A stretch of 64,000 nt of DNA from Phytoseiulus persimilis (Eukaryota; Arthropoda; Arachnida; Mesostigmata; Phytoseiidae), in contig CM075102.1 of NCBI GenBank assembly GCA_037576195.1, positions 9,548,001 through 9,612,000 of the forward strand. The letters run 5' to 3'. A model generated the notes under the pieces. The model did not search any database. It saw only the letters and a program-made list of their open reading frames with translations, and had not been told where the DNA came from. Both the position numbers and the translations under genes were made by a program. This document shows positions 13,601 through 26,103 of the stretch, piece after piece (positions within the stretch are counted from its first letter, which is position 1; each line of letters begins with the position of its first letter).

Positions 13601-16600
13601 CTTTCCCCTTGTTTCCAGGGTTCACGTTCTCCTCTTCGTTCCGTTCGAAGACGTTTCGTTCAAGCGTGCCAAGTAGAATATCATCTCTGGAATATCGTTG
13701 CGCTCGCATCCAATCTCCTCGACACGAGATGCTTCCAGTCGGGATTCCACTCTCTGGTCTCCCACTGGTTTAGCTCAATCTGTGCGGGGACGCATTTGGG
13801 GAATTGACGTGGACCTCTACACTTGACCACGCGTCATGCATCCCTCGTAGGCGCGGGGGTGTTCTGCGACGTAGACAGTATTTGAGCGTTCTCCTGACCA
13901 GTGCATCAACTGATTGCGGTTGGGGAGCTGTCAGCCATGTCCTGTCTCTTCCCGGCTCCTCTCCCCCCCCCCTTCCACGCTTCGTCCCTCATTCTTCCCC
14001 CCTGAGCTCCTTTCGCTGCTCCGAACTGGCTCTTTTCGCAACCATCCTCGATTCGGCGGTTCCTCTTGAAGGCATCTCACCTTGGCACCTGACTTTCCGA
14101 TCACTCGGTTTCCCTTATTTGCGCCCTCCTCGGTGACGGCCGTAGGGGTGCTGCCGATGTCGTCGATGTTGCGATGAGGTGTGCGAAGTTGGCTCCGGGC
14201 CAAGGGGTTCCGTCGGAAACGTCGATACTCAGGTTCAGGCGACGGCGACGCGTGGATCGAGCTTACAACCATCAAACGCCCAACAGACAGCAGTGACACG
14301 AAGCCGGAATCACAGCGGCCGTCGCGGCGACTCGCTGACGTCTACAGAAATCAGCGCTATCGAACCGCAAACCCTTCTCTCCCATCTCCTCCCGGTCAAC
14401 CTGTGGCCGGAGCCTGGGGTCCACACACGTGTGGGCATTCTCTCTCCAATCTGTCTTCCGACCGATGATGCCCCGAGCTCTGGGGGGAATCGAATTAATG
14501 TTCGCCGAGAAGGCCAGGCTAAACAGACTCGACGCAAAGTCAGCTGTTGGCGGTCGGTGGGGACTTCCGACATCGTTCTGCTTCAACCATCAATCGACGA
14601 GCAACTCCGTTCCTCCTCTCCCTCTTGTTCCGCGTCTACTTCTCCGAGAGCTCCAGAGTGAGATGGGGGGCATTCCCACGTGACGATCCGGAGGGAACTC
14701 TGAGAATACGGAGTCGGATTTCCTCTAAGAGGACAGTGCGCCTGAGCTGAGCCATGCTCCTGTTAGGATTATCCCCGTCATTCTGTGGGTGGTTCGAACC
14801 ACGGTCACGCCCGACACGAACTTAGAGACGCGCGCGATCCTAGCGTTGAGATACACTTTGCAGACTCCAACTCTGGCCGCGTGCGAGTGCGTCGATGTCA
14901 AGAGCGACGGGGCGATTTGGTGGTAACGAAAGTCCCATAACAACGACAGGGGTTCCAGCCGCCCTCGCGAGCATTCCACGTTCCTGAGTCACGGAAAATG
15001 AGTTTCCCGGAGCTTAACGTGTCATGGCATCGATCCCCTCAGGATCGATCAGAAGTGATGCTCCAGTATGGAGGATCATTACACCGGGACGCCTTGGAGC
15101 GCACGTCCAGGATGACGTATGGAGCATTTGAAACACTAAAAGCAGAGCCCTACTTCCGTAGAGGACACGGTACTCATCATCTCGGTCGTCCACCAGGAGT
15201 GACGGGATTGGCTGATGGGAGCGTTTTCATCCCACTGCGGCGAAGATGGAGTGAAGCGGAATGAATGCAATTTTCCGGATCGACTCCCGGTTCGCAGTGC
15301 GGTTGGTCGTTCGTTCTTTCGGAGTCCTTGTCAGTTATGTTCGTGGTCGGCTGGTCGGCCTCGGAGTGAACCCTGTCAGCCGTCTGCCTCCGCTTTCCTC
15401 GTTCCGTGCCTCGTCATTCTGCCAGGACCGGAAACAGGCTCTCTCTTCGCCCATGAATTCGGAGTCTGATTGTTACTGCTGGCCGAATAGTTCTGCATGC
15501 CGGACGAAGGAAAATAGCAAAGAATGATTGATAGATGGAGGAGGCACAAACAAAGTCAGGAGCGGAACGACGAGATTCCATCACGATGTTTTTCGAACGA
15601 GGCCGGAGGGGAGGGAGAACTCGATTGTGGCCAATCTTGCCAGACGCTTGCTCTCATTCCACTCGCGCCCGACGTGAGAAAACAGATTTGCCAAATGGAA
15701 AACTACGGACATCTTTCAGCCGTTGCTGCGCGACCAAAGCGAGCCGAGCACGACAAAATTCGTGCAGATCTACCTCGGGAACGGCGATTCGATTGCAGGA
15801 ATTTCCCGACACTGAAAGTCACAAAAAACTTTGGAAGGATTCTTATGGGGTTCTGACTGTGGATACAGCTTGCTCAGGATCTATTCGCGTGCAAGGAGCA
15901 TCTTCATAGAAATCACACACTCGATTGATAGAATCTGACGAGGCAGACCGCTCGCTCGAGATCGTGGGGCCCGGAGAGTCTGCAGGTGTCGTGTACATCG
16001 CTACAACCGCTTGCTTATCCCGTCGGTGGAGTATCACAAGGCCTGGGACGACACTGTCATTTCCACTCGTTCAAGGCCGTCGTCAAGACGACCCGTCCAC
16101 CTGGGACGGCGCGAGTGCGACGTCTGGCCGGCGGCCTGGACTAGTCCGTTAAGTGCAAGATGTTCCTCTACCAAGTTCTTCTGAGATGTACGCGTTCCCG
16201 GTTGTCCATTATCGGGAACCGCACCCACCTGTTTCAGACTCGCAGATCTCCGCGCTGACGTCAATCCTCCGTCACCGATTATTTGAAGAACACACGACGA
16301 ACAACTAGGGGACTTCCGGATAATTCAAGAGCTTCGTCCGCTCGAATGAAGGATTGCATAGCAAACCCGTGGCAACGTTTGTGATTGTGCCCCGATCCCC
16401 CAGCCGGAAAAAAACCCTCGCAAGCTTCTGCAAGCCCCTGCTCCACCTGAGAGCCCGGAATCCACTTCTGCTACTAACAGGATTTGCGCGCGAGGCGTTT
16501 TCGCTCTGAGGGAAAATGAGAAGCTCCATCCGCCACTTCGGTCCGTCTGGCGAGCGTCGACAACGAGCAACGCATCCGACCGCACGGGGACTTCCCTGGA

Positions 16601-17883
16601 AGGTTTCCTGGAAGGTTCTGTTTCGCTCAGAAGGATCGATTGTGTCTCTTCGTGCACGGATCGCGCTCCTCCGAGTAGCATGCCGACTGGCGTGATCGGC
16701 CCAGGCCGAGCCGCGCCGGGAGTAATCGCCGTTTCCGGATCATCACGTCTGCTCTGAAGTGTTCCTTTGATGCGTCAGATGGGTGCCCTCACTACTCGAC
16801 TCGAACGCTCTTCTGCTCGGGCGCCCACTTGGATCATATCGCCTCCGAAGTCTCTCTTATCCGGCAGGCATCAACGACCGGAATCATTATTTATGACGAG
16901 TTATTAACGAACGGGCGTCCGGCCATCATTGGCGACCACTTGTAATGCAAATCCGGCTCGGCTCACCGTTCCCCACACAACGGTGGATCAGCGCCCCTAG
17001 GGACGTCGGGCGCATTCGGATTCAGAGAACTCCTCGATCGCGCTCCGATCCGTATATCGTCATCCTCACAGGTATCGCGGGTTTTGAGTTAAAGGACCGA
17101 GAGTGACGGATATCCCGAAATCACTTCCTCGAGGGAGCTGCGAGAAACTGTGGTCGAGAACTGATCCGATGGATTCCCCTCGTGTTCCGAGCAGGGTTTG
17201 TGCTCGTGAACCTCTCTCGACTTGAGAGGGGAATGAAACTAAAATGCGAGCCACAGATATTCCGCGAAGTTCTGGATTCTGGGTTTTCTCTCCCCGGGCT
17301 CTTCCCATCGACAAAGTCTTTCAGAAACGTCGGTTCCGTGATTGATCTCCATTGCCGTTCTGCCTTCCTGAAGTTCGGGAAAGATACAGCATCCGCCCGT
17401 TTTCCTACAGGGAAAAAGAAGACGACGACTGTTTTCCCGTCATTCCTTGTTTCCATCGGCTGCCCGAAGCTTGGAGTTGAGCCTAATGTTGCCGCCGCCG
17501 CCGCAATCATCGTCAATGATGCTTTTTCGCGGCTTGTGATTCTCTGAGAGCGCTCAAGTCATCCCCCACAAATTCACACTTCGCCACTTTCTGTTCCGAC
17601 CGCCGGTCCGTCAGAGCGCTCATCCCTAATCTCGTTGTGGAATGAACCCGTTCTCATTCGAACCGCCCGTTCCAGCCATCAAGCCAAGGAGCGACCTGAG
17701 ATTGAGCACGATCTACCCAAGGCACACGAGATGACTTTTATCTCCGATGTCGCGAAGTCTTCATTGCTGGTCGGGACTTCTAAGCGACAAGGGATCCTCT
17801 AGACCGCGAGCTTCGAGCGACGAGCCAGCTCCAATTTCCGGGAGTTCATTGGATGGAACTCGATGAGACTTTTTCCACAGGGA

Positions 17884-17901
17884 GGGGGGGGGGGGGGGGG
17901 G
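17884..17901. repeat. Homopolymer tract of 18 G
   Basis: An uninterrupted run of 18 G follows AGGGA-type sequence. It can form a quadruplex in principle, and its length in an assembly is often unreliable. Confidence 0.9.
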
Positions 17902-20900
17902 TCCAGCCTTCGTTATCCCGAGCTTCGAGCTTTTCGTTATTCCTGCTAGAATAACTCCGGGCTCGTGGTTGTGAGCAGACCCGGGGAAACCGAGCAAGCA
18001 AGCGAGCCCTCGAAGAAGCAAGCATGTCAGTAGACAGCAGGGCGGACTATGGGCACAGCACGTTGTTTGGCCCAACGACTAAGTGCCCACTGAGTATCTA
18101 ATTCCGATCTAATGGATTGGATGAATGTCGGCTAAACGGCTGAACTTCGCGACATCTCCTACAACGACGGCAGCGAGTCCCCCCCATCGGGCAAGACTCG
18201 AGCTCCGTGCGCAGCGTCAGAGCCTCGGAGTTCTGTGCGGAGGCCTGTCGAACCAGGGATTCTCACCCATCTGGGAGTGAGGACCAGAATCTCGAAGTGG
18301 TTCAGCACTACCCACAAACCGCCAAACTCCAGGAAGCTCGGGAACTCTAGAGACCTTGATCGACAACGAGCTCGGGACCTCAGAGGATTCTTGCCACGCA
18401 CGGTGCTCCAACACGGGAGTCCTCTGGGACCGTTTCGTCGACCTTGTCGGAATCGGGAGAACTTGCTTGGGTTTGCGTGGCCTCGGTGCTCTCACGACTG
18501 ACGTCGTTCAGGAAATATTTTGTGCTGCGAAATTCCAGCAAAGACTTTCGTTTTTTCCCGCAAGGGCTCGCAGTCAATCAAAGGGGTAAGCGTTGTTGGT
18601 GCTAAGCAGGCGGGCGGGTCAGAGTGGCCGAGGGAAAGCGAAATGTCAAAACCAAATACATCATCGTCATCGATGGCGAGCTAGTTTCGAGGCAAGCGTC
18701 AGACGAAAATATGTCTGTGCTGCACGTTCACGTTTACAACTTGCTCGCTCGAGCGCAGAACTCGCGAAAGCGGCGAGTCTTCTCTCGCGTTCTCGGTGTC
18801 TCTCCGGCTAACACCGACGAAAGAAGCGACCGACGCAGCGGATTGATAAATGAGATGTTTTCCTGGCTTTCTTGTCACCAGGCTTTAAACGCCCGCGGCG
18901 TCTCTGTCTCGGCTCCGCGCAGGCAGGGCGCACGCTTTGAAGTCGCTTTGAAGTTGGACAACTGCGGAGACGAAATCCCGTCAACTTCGAGAAAAATAGG
19001 GAGCCGCCGGAGATCATTGAATGTGGAAGGAAAAGGAAACAGGAATCGTCCTCCCTACGTACCACGCTCCCTGAGTTACCGTGCTTCGTTCGAGCTCTAC
19101 CATCACTGACCATAACTCCGCTCGTTCTTCAACGCAGTTCGGTGATGGCGGTCTCAATATAACGACGGATTCGCTGGTCCCCGGCTCAATCCTCGCAATT
19201 GCCTCGTGAATCCTCATCAATCTGTCGTTTTGAAATGCAAGACACCGTAGGGCCCCGCGAAATCCACGGTGCCGCATGCGTGAACAAGGATCGTGAGTTG
19301 ACCAACCAGTGGAGTTAGAACTCATGCCGGCTTCGCAGAGGATCTTAAAATGTGAGATACAACCCGATCTCGAAGTCAACATCAACATATCCGGAATTCA
19401 TTCCGAGCACGTAGGACCTCTCAAGTCGACTGCCTCTGATGTTCTTGTCGTCTGCTCAACTCAGTCAGTTCCGCTGTTCCGATTTCTGTTTCGCCCTTCA
19501 CGCCTTCTGCTCCTCCTCCGCAGTCCCGTCGGAATCTCTCCCGGACTTGTTGATGGATGCACTTGATCGACTCGCCGAGACTCATAATCCCGTGAGCTAC
19601 CTCAACTCTTCGTCAAACTGCACTGAGCTGTACAATGAATCAGCTGTAAAGAAGGAGTTGGTCGCCATGGACTGATCGCACGGCCGTTTCTCCGCGCGGC
19701 TGAATACAACGGGTGAGAATTCCTATTTCATCGAAAGCACCGAAAAAGATCTCTTCGCGTAGAACGAAAAACGCCGGCGAAATTCACCGATCATGTGAAG
19801 CTTCCGAGACGGATCAAGTAACCGAAAGTCGGATCTGGTTGCCAATCTGTCCACTTCTACATAGAGCACCCCTGAAAGGAGAGTTACCGACAGGGCGAAA
19901 GCGCCAGCGAGCGATTCACGGTGCTAAGTGCCAATCGGCTTTGGGTTCGGGTTAAGCCGCAGAAACGGCGTCGAGTTACCTCAGGAATGTGCTCGCAGAC
20001 ATCGCATTCCTGACGGCGGCGAATGTTGACACACCACCGAATATCAACAACGACCCATTTCGAATCACGAGGGAAACGACTGTACTCCTTCCGAACAAGC
20101 CCAACGGCCACTCGAGATCGCGAGCAAGACGGATGGCTGTGAGTTAACGTGTGTTAGAGCCGTTCACCGTACGCGCGTGCGTGCGTGCTTCCTCTACACC
20201 GACAACGAGACCTGAAACGAGCATAGGAAACCATCGGAGTCCCTCGCGAGACACGCGTTTACGTGCTCTTTCGCAAGATGTTATTGTGCGAAGAGTATGT
20301 TCAGCCGTTCAAACGTCGTGTGCTCGCGAGATGAATTCGCGCGCGCAGCAGACATTCTGAACCGTTGATTCCTCGCTGTATTCTCCCCCGGCCGGATAGA
20401 GTTTTGGACTTTTTCCTTATGCGTGATCTAGCACGATTCGACGCCGGCGTCCGGGATCGTTTTGAGGAAAGTCTGTGAACTCGAACAACCAGAGCGCTCC
20501 GAGACCGAATCCACGTCGTTGTGATTCAAGACGGTACGATGCGAGGCGCCACGGGGCAGAATTCGCATTGGAAGACTCGGAACCCGTTGAATCTGAGCCA
20601 TTATGTTGACGGGGTAACGTACGTCACGGGTGGCGCAGAGCAGTCACGTTCCGGCAAGGAGGCTTACTCACATTACTCTGAAAGGCAGCGTCAACAATCT
20701 GTTTCCGCGAGAGCAGATACTAACCGCGAGCTCACGCGTTCCAGCAACACACACGCACAACGAGTGCTTCCTGTGTATGCGTTGGCCTGAAAACTTCCTG
20801 CGCCGAGCCCTCTCTCGGGGCGGTTTCCCGCGCGCAGTGAAGAGACAGCGGAAGAAGAAATTGACTTCGTTCGGAGCCCCCTCGGCCCGGCTCTCGAAGC

Positions 20901-21129
20901 CGTCCTATCAACGGATAGCTGAGTCAACGGACAAGAGGAGCTCACGGGGCAATAAAATAATTTCGATCGCTGAAGTCGACGACTTGTTCGTTTCAGGAAG
21001 CTCCGATGCGCCAGCAGCTCCTCGGGACGGTAGTCAACGATCCGTGTGTTTCCTTCAAGAAACGCACACACGTAAGTGATTGAGACCAAATTGGTCCGAT
21101 CAATGGCCCGGTCAACCCATCTCAGTCAG

Positions 21130-21155
21130 AACAAACAAACAAACAAACAAACGAA
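21130..21155. repeat. AAAC tetranucleotide microsatellite
   Basis: About five AAAC/ACAA units drift into ACGA units at the 3' side. Confidence 0.85.
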
Positions 21156-21918
21156 CGAGTAGCAGCCGGACGCACGGACCGATGTTAAGTATGGGAGAAG
21201 GCTCAGAGAACCAGAGCAATTTTACTCTGGGGGGAGTAATTTCGCGCCAGACGTTTGCGTGGAGCTTTCGTTTAACTCGCTCTGCGAACTGACCCCTAAC
21301 TCGTCCTTTCCTCCCTCACTCACACATACTACAAACAGAAGCTTTCTACGTTTTTACGTGGGTTTTTGCGTGAGCACCGAGTGTCTGCCCGCTGACTTGG
21401 CTTGTAGGAGGACTCAGAGAGGCTCCTACGCCGCCCACATTTCATCCCGTATACCCATTTGTACGTCTGCTTCCCCGCGTATGAACTCTTCGTGAAACGG
21501 CGACCATTTCTCATGGCCGAGGTGCTTGATACTATGGATGCGATGGAGCAGGTTGGGCGGTGCGAACCTCGGCTACTCCTTGGGCTCGGATACAACTTTC
21601 CTCAATCGGAGTCCTCGCGAGGCGTCGACTTCATTCCGTACTCCGCTCGACTCAACGAATCGAGAAACTTCTTTTGAAGTACATGCATTCGCCGAGCGTA
21701 CGGGCTTCTGTTCCGTTCACGTTTCCGAAAGACGTAGTGGTGACCGAAGCAGCCGCGGTAGCAGAAGTCATACGACTTGAACGAGTTGAATGGGACCGTT
21801 GGATACGGGCTGATCGAGATCAACAAACGGGTTCTGAATGCAACCCCATCACAACGGACTTTCCGACGGTTCTTGGCCGAACCCCCGTGTCGTCGGGACG
21901 GAGCTCCACAACCTGGCG

Positions 21919-21990
21919 TCGATCCTAGCTCAGCGGGCGAGACAGCGTCCGCGAAGAACCCGTCAGCTGCAGAAGCCAGGGTTCAGATCA
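21919..21990 (+). other. tRNA-like remnant (A-box and partial B-box), possible SINE piece
   Basis: TAGCTCAGCGGG (21,926-21,937) matches the RNA polymerase III A-box consensus exactly. GGTTCAGATCA (21,980-21,990) matches the B-box at 9 of 11 positions, 54 bases downstream. The D-stem nearly closes (GCTC with GAGA), but the anticodon and T stems do not, so it is not a working tRNA gene. An A-box alone is expected about twice in this window by chance. Confidence 0.28.
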
Positions 21991-21999
21991 GAGTTGTGT

Positions 22000-24000
22000 T
22001 TTTGATTCCCTTGTACGATAACAACAATATCGATATCATTGCTTAACCCTATCCATTGGGATGTCTCAGATCTGCTACCGAGAGCAACGATCACATGCGG
22101 GTTCTTAACATTCGGAGGGAACGAAAAAACAGATCCAAACGAGACCCGAGCTCCGACCGGATCGATAACGAATGAATATAGCGTCAAAAATACGCTTCCG
22201 ATGATCGCGGCGATCCTCCGAGTTCTCAGGACCGCGCTCGAATCGACAGATACATCCTTGGTAAGCGCGGCTTAAAGCCGCGGCCGTTCCGTTCGACTTC
22301 GACCGCCGCGCCGTTGGCAGCGGGACGGTTCTGGAGAAAGTTCCATCCAGAAGAACGAACCTTCGCTGGGAGTCGACACAGAAACTCAATCTCTGCCAGG
22401 TTGCGAACACAGATTCCCTGACTTTCTCTGCGGTTTTCAAAGAACACCGACAAGAGAGTCAGAAGCCGTGCGGACGTGTACTCGTGAATTCATACATGGC
22501 AACGATGTAGCTAAACATTGGTGTTGTTGACGACGCTCTCTGCATACATAGAATGGAACCGGAAAGCCGGTGATTCTCGGCAGGCGAAACCGTTGGGCAT
22601 ACACGAGCGAAAAAGTGGAGAAACAGGGGAAAGATCTCCTTGCATCCCATCTCCTGAACTCACGCTTCATCCTCCCGATAGTGCAGCCCAGCTCGCGTGC
22701 GAAACGCAAGTAGACGAGCAGCGCTCCCACCGTGTACTCCGGGAATCCATCCGTAATTTCCTTTTGTTTGTACAGCCAGCTGTTCATCAAACAGCGGCCT
22801 ACCACGTCGACTACTCACTCACCTCTACGGCTACGGGGGATCGCAGAGTGGTTCTGAGAGGCAACACGATCGCCTGGTTTTGCGCTGCTGATTCTCAGCG
22901 GGCTTTATCCTCAAGCAGGAGCCGTGGAACGACGGAAAGGATCGCGAATCCCGCTGGAGTTCTCCACAAGCTCAGACCGTCTCCGCTCGAATTCCAACTG
23001 ATTCCGCTTCCTGTGTCAGCCTCCGGATTCTCGTTTTTTGTGCCTGCAACGCAGTTTTTAGATTCCTGCGGCAAGCTCGTCGAGTCACTGGCAGCGGAGT
23101 ACATTTTGTCTGCTTTGACTCTCCGTCTGGGAAGTCCCTGAAAAACGTGCAGTCTAGGGAATCGGGTGAACAGGTGAACGAGACATCGGTCAGACCCTGC
23201 GATATCATCGCTTCTGTCATTTGTCTCGTCGGAGACAACGACTCTGAATCCTGAGGGAGCGATGAAAGACCGACAAGATCTTAAACGCCTGTTAACAACG
23301 ATTGTTTGTCTATCACTGTCTGTGACGGTGGCGTCAAACAATGAATGTCTCCAACGAGCGTGGCGCTGCCGGCATCGGAGTCCACTGGTGGCGAAGACGC
23401 TGATTCTGACTTGGAGATAGAGCGAGATAGTCGAGTGGATGACTCTGGGATCTGACGGATGATGCCATTCCTTCAACGGTCAGCAGGCTGATCTCTTGGA
23501 CCTAATCTGGGCGCGCTGAACAGGTTAGGCGAGTAGGAAGTCTCAAGAGCAGCATTCCTGCAACAAACAGTCCTTAACTGAAGCGTGGGAGGTTGTTGTT
23601 GTTAAGCCCGGGTTGCTGCACTCCTCAATCGCAACCGAGTTGTCCGCTCGAAACCTCCCGAAATAATACGGAAGTCGCCGAAAGAGAAAAAAAATCAAGT
23701 GTCATATATAACTCTGATGGTGGGTGGAGTGGCTGAATGCGTGCCTCACTCCAGGAATTGAAGTAGGGTTCCCTATCGTAACCGTCTCGGACGGAAGGAA
23801 GGTAGACTGCAGCTCGTCGAGACAAAGCTGAACGAGCTCCGCGGGCCACGCATTCGGAGTTGCCTCGGAGTGAGCGACACACGGGCTTTAAATAGCTCTG
23901 CTAAGAATAATAGACTCCTGCTCTAGGCGTGCAAGTGAAGGATGTTCCTCGGACAAAATTAAAACTTAAAATTCTTAGCAAGCGGGTTGGCTAGGCCCGC
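22000..24000. other. No gene recognised; long open frames on both strands
   Basis: A 207-codon plus frame (22,518-23,141) and a 193-codon minus frame (22,895-23,476) overlap. At most one could be real, and neither has a recognisable domain. I treat both as compositional. Confidence 0.45.
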
Positions 24001-24039
24001 TTCGAGCTCAGAGGCGCTCAACCAAGGGACGTGGAACCT

Positions 24040-24642
24040 CTACATTGGACAACGGCGCGGAGAGCAGTATCTGCGGTCGACTGGCTGCTTTTGTCCGCTC
24101 GTTTTGTTTGCTTTGCTGTTTCGTTTGTAGGCGAGTGTCACCATGGGTGAGGTCAAGTGTTTCTTGGCTTCTGCCTTCTCTTCTCTCTGGAGAAGAGTCT
24201 CTGAATCTAGTTCGCGAAAACATCCGCGCCAAGAGCCAGCATTCCGAGTGCGCTCGACGAAATAACTCCCTTGCCCGCTATGAAAAACCGAGTCTCTTCC
24301 TTTGGGAGACGTTTTCCATCTCTCCACCACAAGATTCTCCACTAGCATTTCGAGCTTCAGGAGAGTCATCATCCTAGGAGGAGGAATGCAGATAGAGCCA
24401 GAGGAATTTGAGGAACCCAGGCGGGAGAGAAACGGAATTATTCCCGACAGCATCCGAGTTTCGTTTACGTTGGGATCCCGATTGAGCTGATCTTCAGAGA
24501 GAAACCCATAGGACATCGTTCCCACGGCAAACCAGTTGAACACGACCCTCGGCAGCAACGGAAACATCCAATGTGAGGCAGGGGTGTACGGGGGAGGAAC
24601 AAGGAGTACGTAGTCCTGCCTCAAGGAGGCCAGCCCATCCAC
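24040..24642 (-). other. Open frame of 200 codons with protein-like composition, unrecognised
   Basis: The minus-strand frame begins at a GTG rather than an ATG. Its first 75 residues are hydrophobic and aromatic (for example YVLLVPPPYTP, HWMFPLLPRVVFNWFAVG, MLSGIIPFLSR); the rest is basic and Ser-rich. I recognise no domain. The piece around NWFAVG and SGIIPF loosely recalls motifs in the 50 kb and 63 kb stretches. It could be an exon, a relic or chance, since a few 200-codon frames are expected in 64 kb of this composition. Confidence 0.15.
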
Positions 24643-24679
24643 GGGGCTCGATTGTGACGATCATCATTCCGGTCCTCAT

Positions 24680-24894
24680 AGGAGGGTGTCAAAATGTCAA
24701 AATTTCTTATGAAAGAGGATTCAATTTATATCAGAATTAAATCTGAACCATCCTAAGACCCAAGCCCACCGCCCGAGATGGGATTTGCGAGGCGATAGGG
24801 AGTGTTACTGAAGCAATACCGAAAGGTGATTCCGGGACACCTCTGAGGGCTGGCTGAGAGGTTCAGCCGGAAAGCAAAGGAGGGTGTCAAAATG
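24680..24894 (+). repeat. Pair of 17-base direct repeats
   Basis: AGGAGGGTGTCAAAATG occurs at 24,680-24,696 and again at 24,878-24,894. The flanks do not match beyond the 17 bases. Two identical 17-mers within 200 bases are not expected by chance in a window this size, so this is probably a small local duplication or the remains of an insertion. Confidence 0.6.
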
Positions 24895-25080
24895 GGTCGA
24901 GATATGGAGCCGACCGATGTTTTTCATTTTGCATCGATCATATCGTACTCTCCACAAGATTGTTCGGAGCTGTACTTGGGAAGTTCCAGTGTTGGAGTGA
25001 AAAGGTTCCTTACTGGTCTGTTCAGAGCTCTCGGTGCGGTTGACTCTGGTGATGGAGCCGAGTATGGACATAACTCCGCT

Positions 25081-25105
25081 GGTGATGATGACGACGACGA
25101 CAACG
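25081..25105. repeat. Short GAT/GAC trinucleotide tract
   Basis: This is a run of GAT followed by GAC units. In one plus-strand frame it encodes a short Asp run, but the surrounding frame resembles no known protein. Confidence 0.7.
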
Positions 25106-26040
25106 ATCGATTGAAAAGTGTTTGTGGTGTGTGCACCTGTAGACTACGTCTGTATTCTATGAACGGTTAAACTTGAGCCTGCCTCGGCGCCGCTCGGAGG
25201 GTGGGGCAGCGCCCTGACGGCGTTCTCAGTGAACCTGTCTTATTGTAATTTGGGGGTGCGACATGGGTCTTCGACTGACTTCCTAGCGGTCTGCGAGTCG
25301 TCGCTCGCTCGGCTGACATAAGCTGAGAAATTAGCCAGGAATCCCCATATATACACGCCGTCGTCCTCTGTTGTTTACTTAGGGGACAGATTGCCGCTCA
25401 ATTAATGCCGCACCCGACAGCGAGCCGCAACGTCGACAGCGACGATTTTCGCGACGACGACAACCGAGCCGCGACTCAGGCCCGAGCCGGCGAACGGAAA
25501 AGAGACAGTCGAAAACGTCCGACCCAATGTTCTGCCGCATTCCCTCGACCCAGTACGCGAGTACGAAGACGACATCACTGAAGAGGACACCGTTGCGAAA
25601 CTCGGATCAATGTCCGAGAGTCCCTTCGTTAGCGTTGTTGCCGATGTTCCGGTTCACCAGCTTTTGGCTGCTGAGGTATCGCCTCAGCATTCTGCCAGGG
25701 CTGTCCGTGGTTGTCGAAGTCATATTTCCCATTTGGCTTCCGGCACGGGATCATCCTGTTTCTTCCCCGATACCCTGTCCTTCGCTCTCTCGGTCTCCCC
25801 GATTTCCTAATTTGTAGTGAAGTCGGTATGAGGGAGTACTTTCCGGTCGGAATCGGTTTCGAGGTGCAGTTACTCACTTCTCGAGCGGACGTTTTCTTTC
25901 TCGGTCGTGGGACCGACATTAGCAAGGAGCGTATCCCCCCAGGCAAACGTGCACTATCCTGCAATTAACGTCGACGGATGCAGTCGACCTGACTTGATTT
26001 GGCTCGGCTCGAACCTAGCCGCCTAGCTGCTTCGCTGCCT

Positions 26041-26103
26041 GAGTGACTGGCTCGTGGGCTAAGGCGCTCCACTTTGCTGTATGACTCGAGTCGAGCCGAC
26101 TCC
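26041..26103 (+). other. tRNA-like remnant, possible SINE piece
   Basis: TGGCTCGTGGGCTAAGGCG resembles a tRNA A-box and D-arm lacking one A. About 40 bases on, GAGTCGAGCC matches the B-box start at 8 of 10 positions. The outer GAGT and ACTC can pair as part of an acceptor stem. No full cloverleaf can be drawn, so it is at most a decayed tRNA or tRNA-derived element. Confidence 0.3.

Larger units (their letters stand above)
7700..21900. other. No gene recognised; one G tract and one AAAC microsatellite
   Basis: The longest open frame is 218 codons on the minus strand (9,672-10,328). It is Arg/Ser/Pro-rich and overlapped by open plus-strand frames, as expected of TCGA-rich DNA. Apart from the tracts listed separately I see nothing that supports a gene. 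Confidence 0.5.

Noticed and set aside
14789..14802. Perfect 14-base palindrome GTGGTTCGAACCAC
   Set aside because: About four such palindromes are expected by chance in the window.
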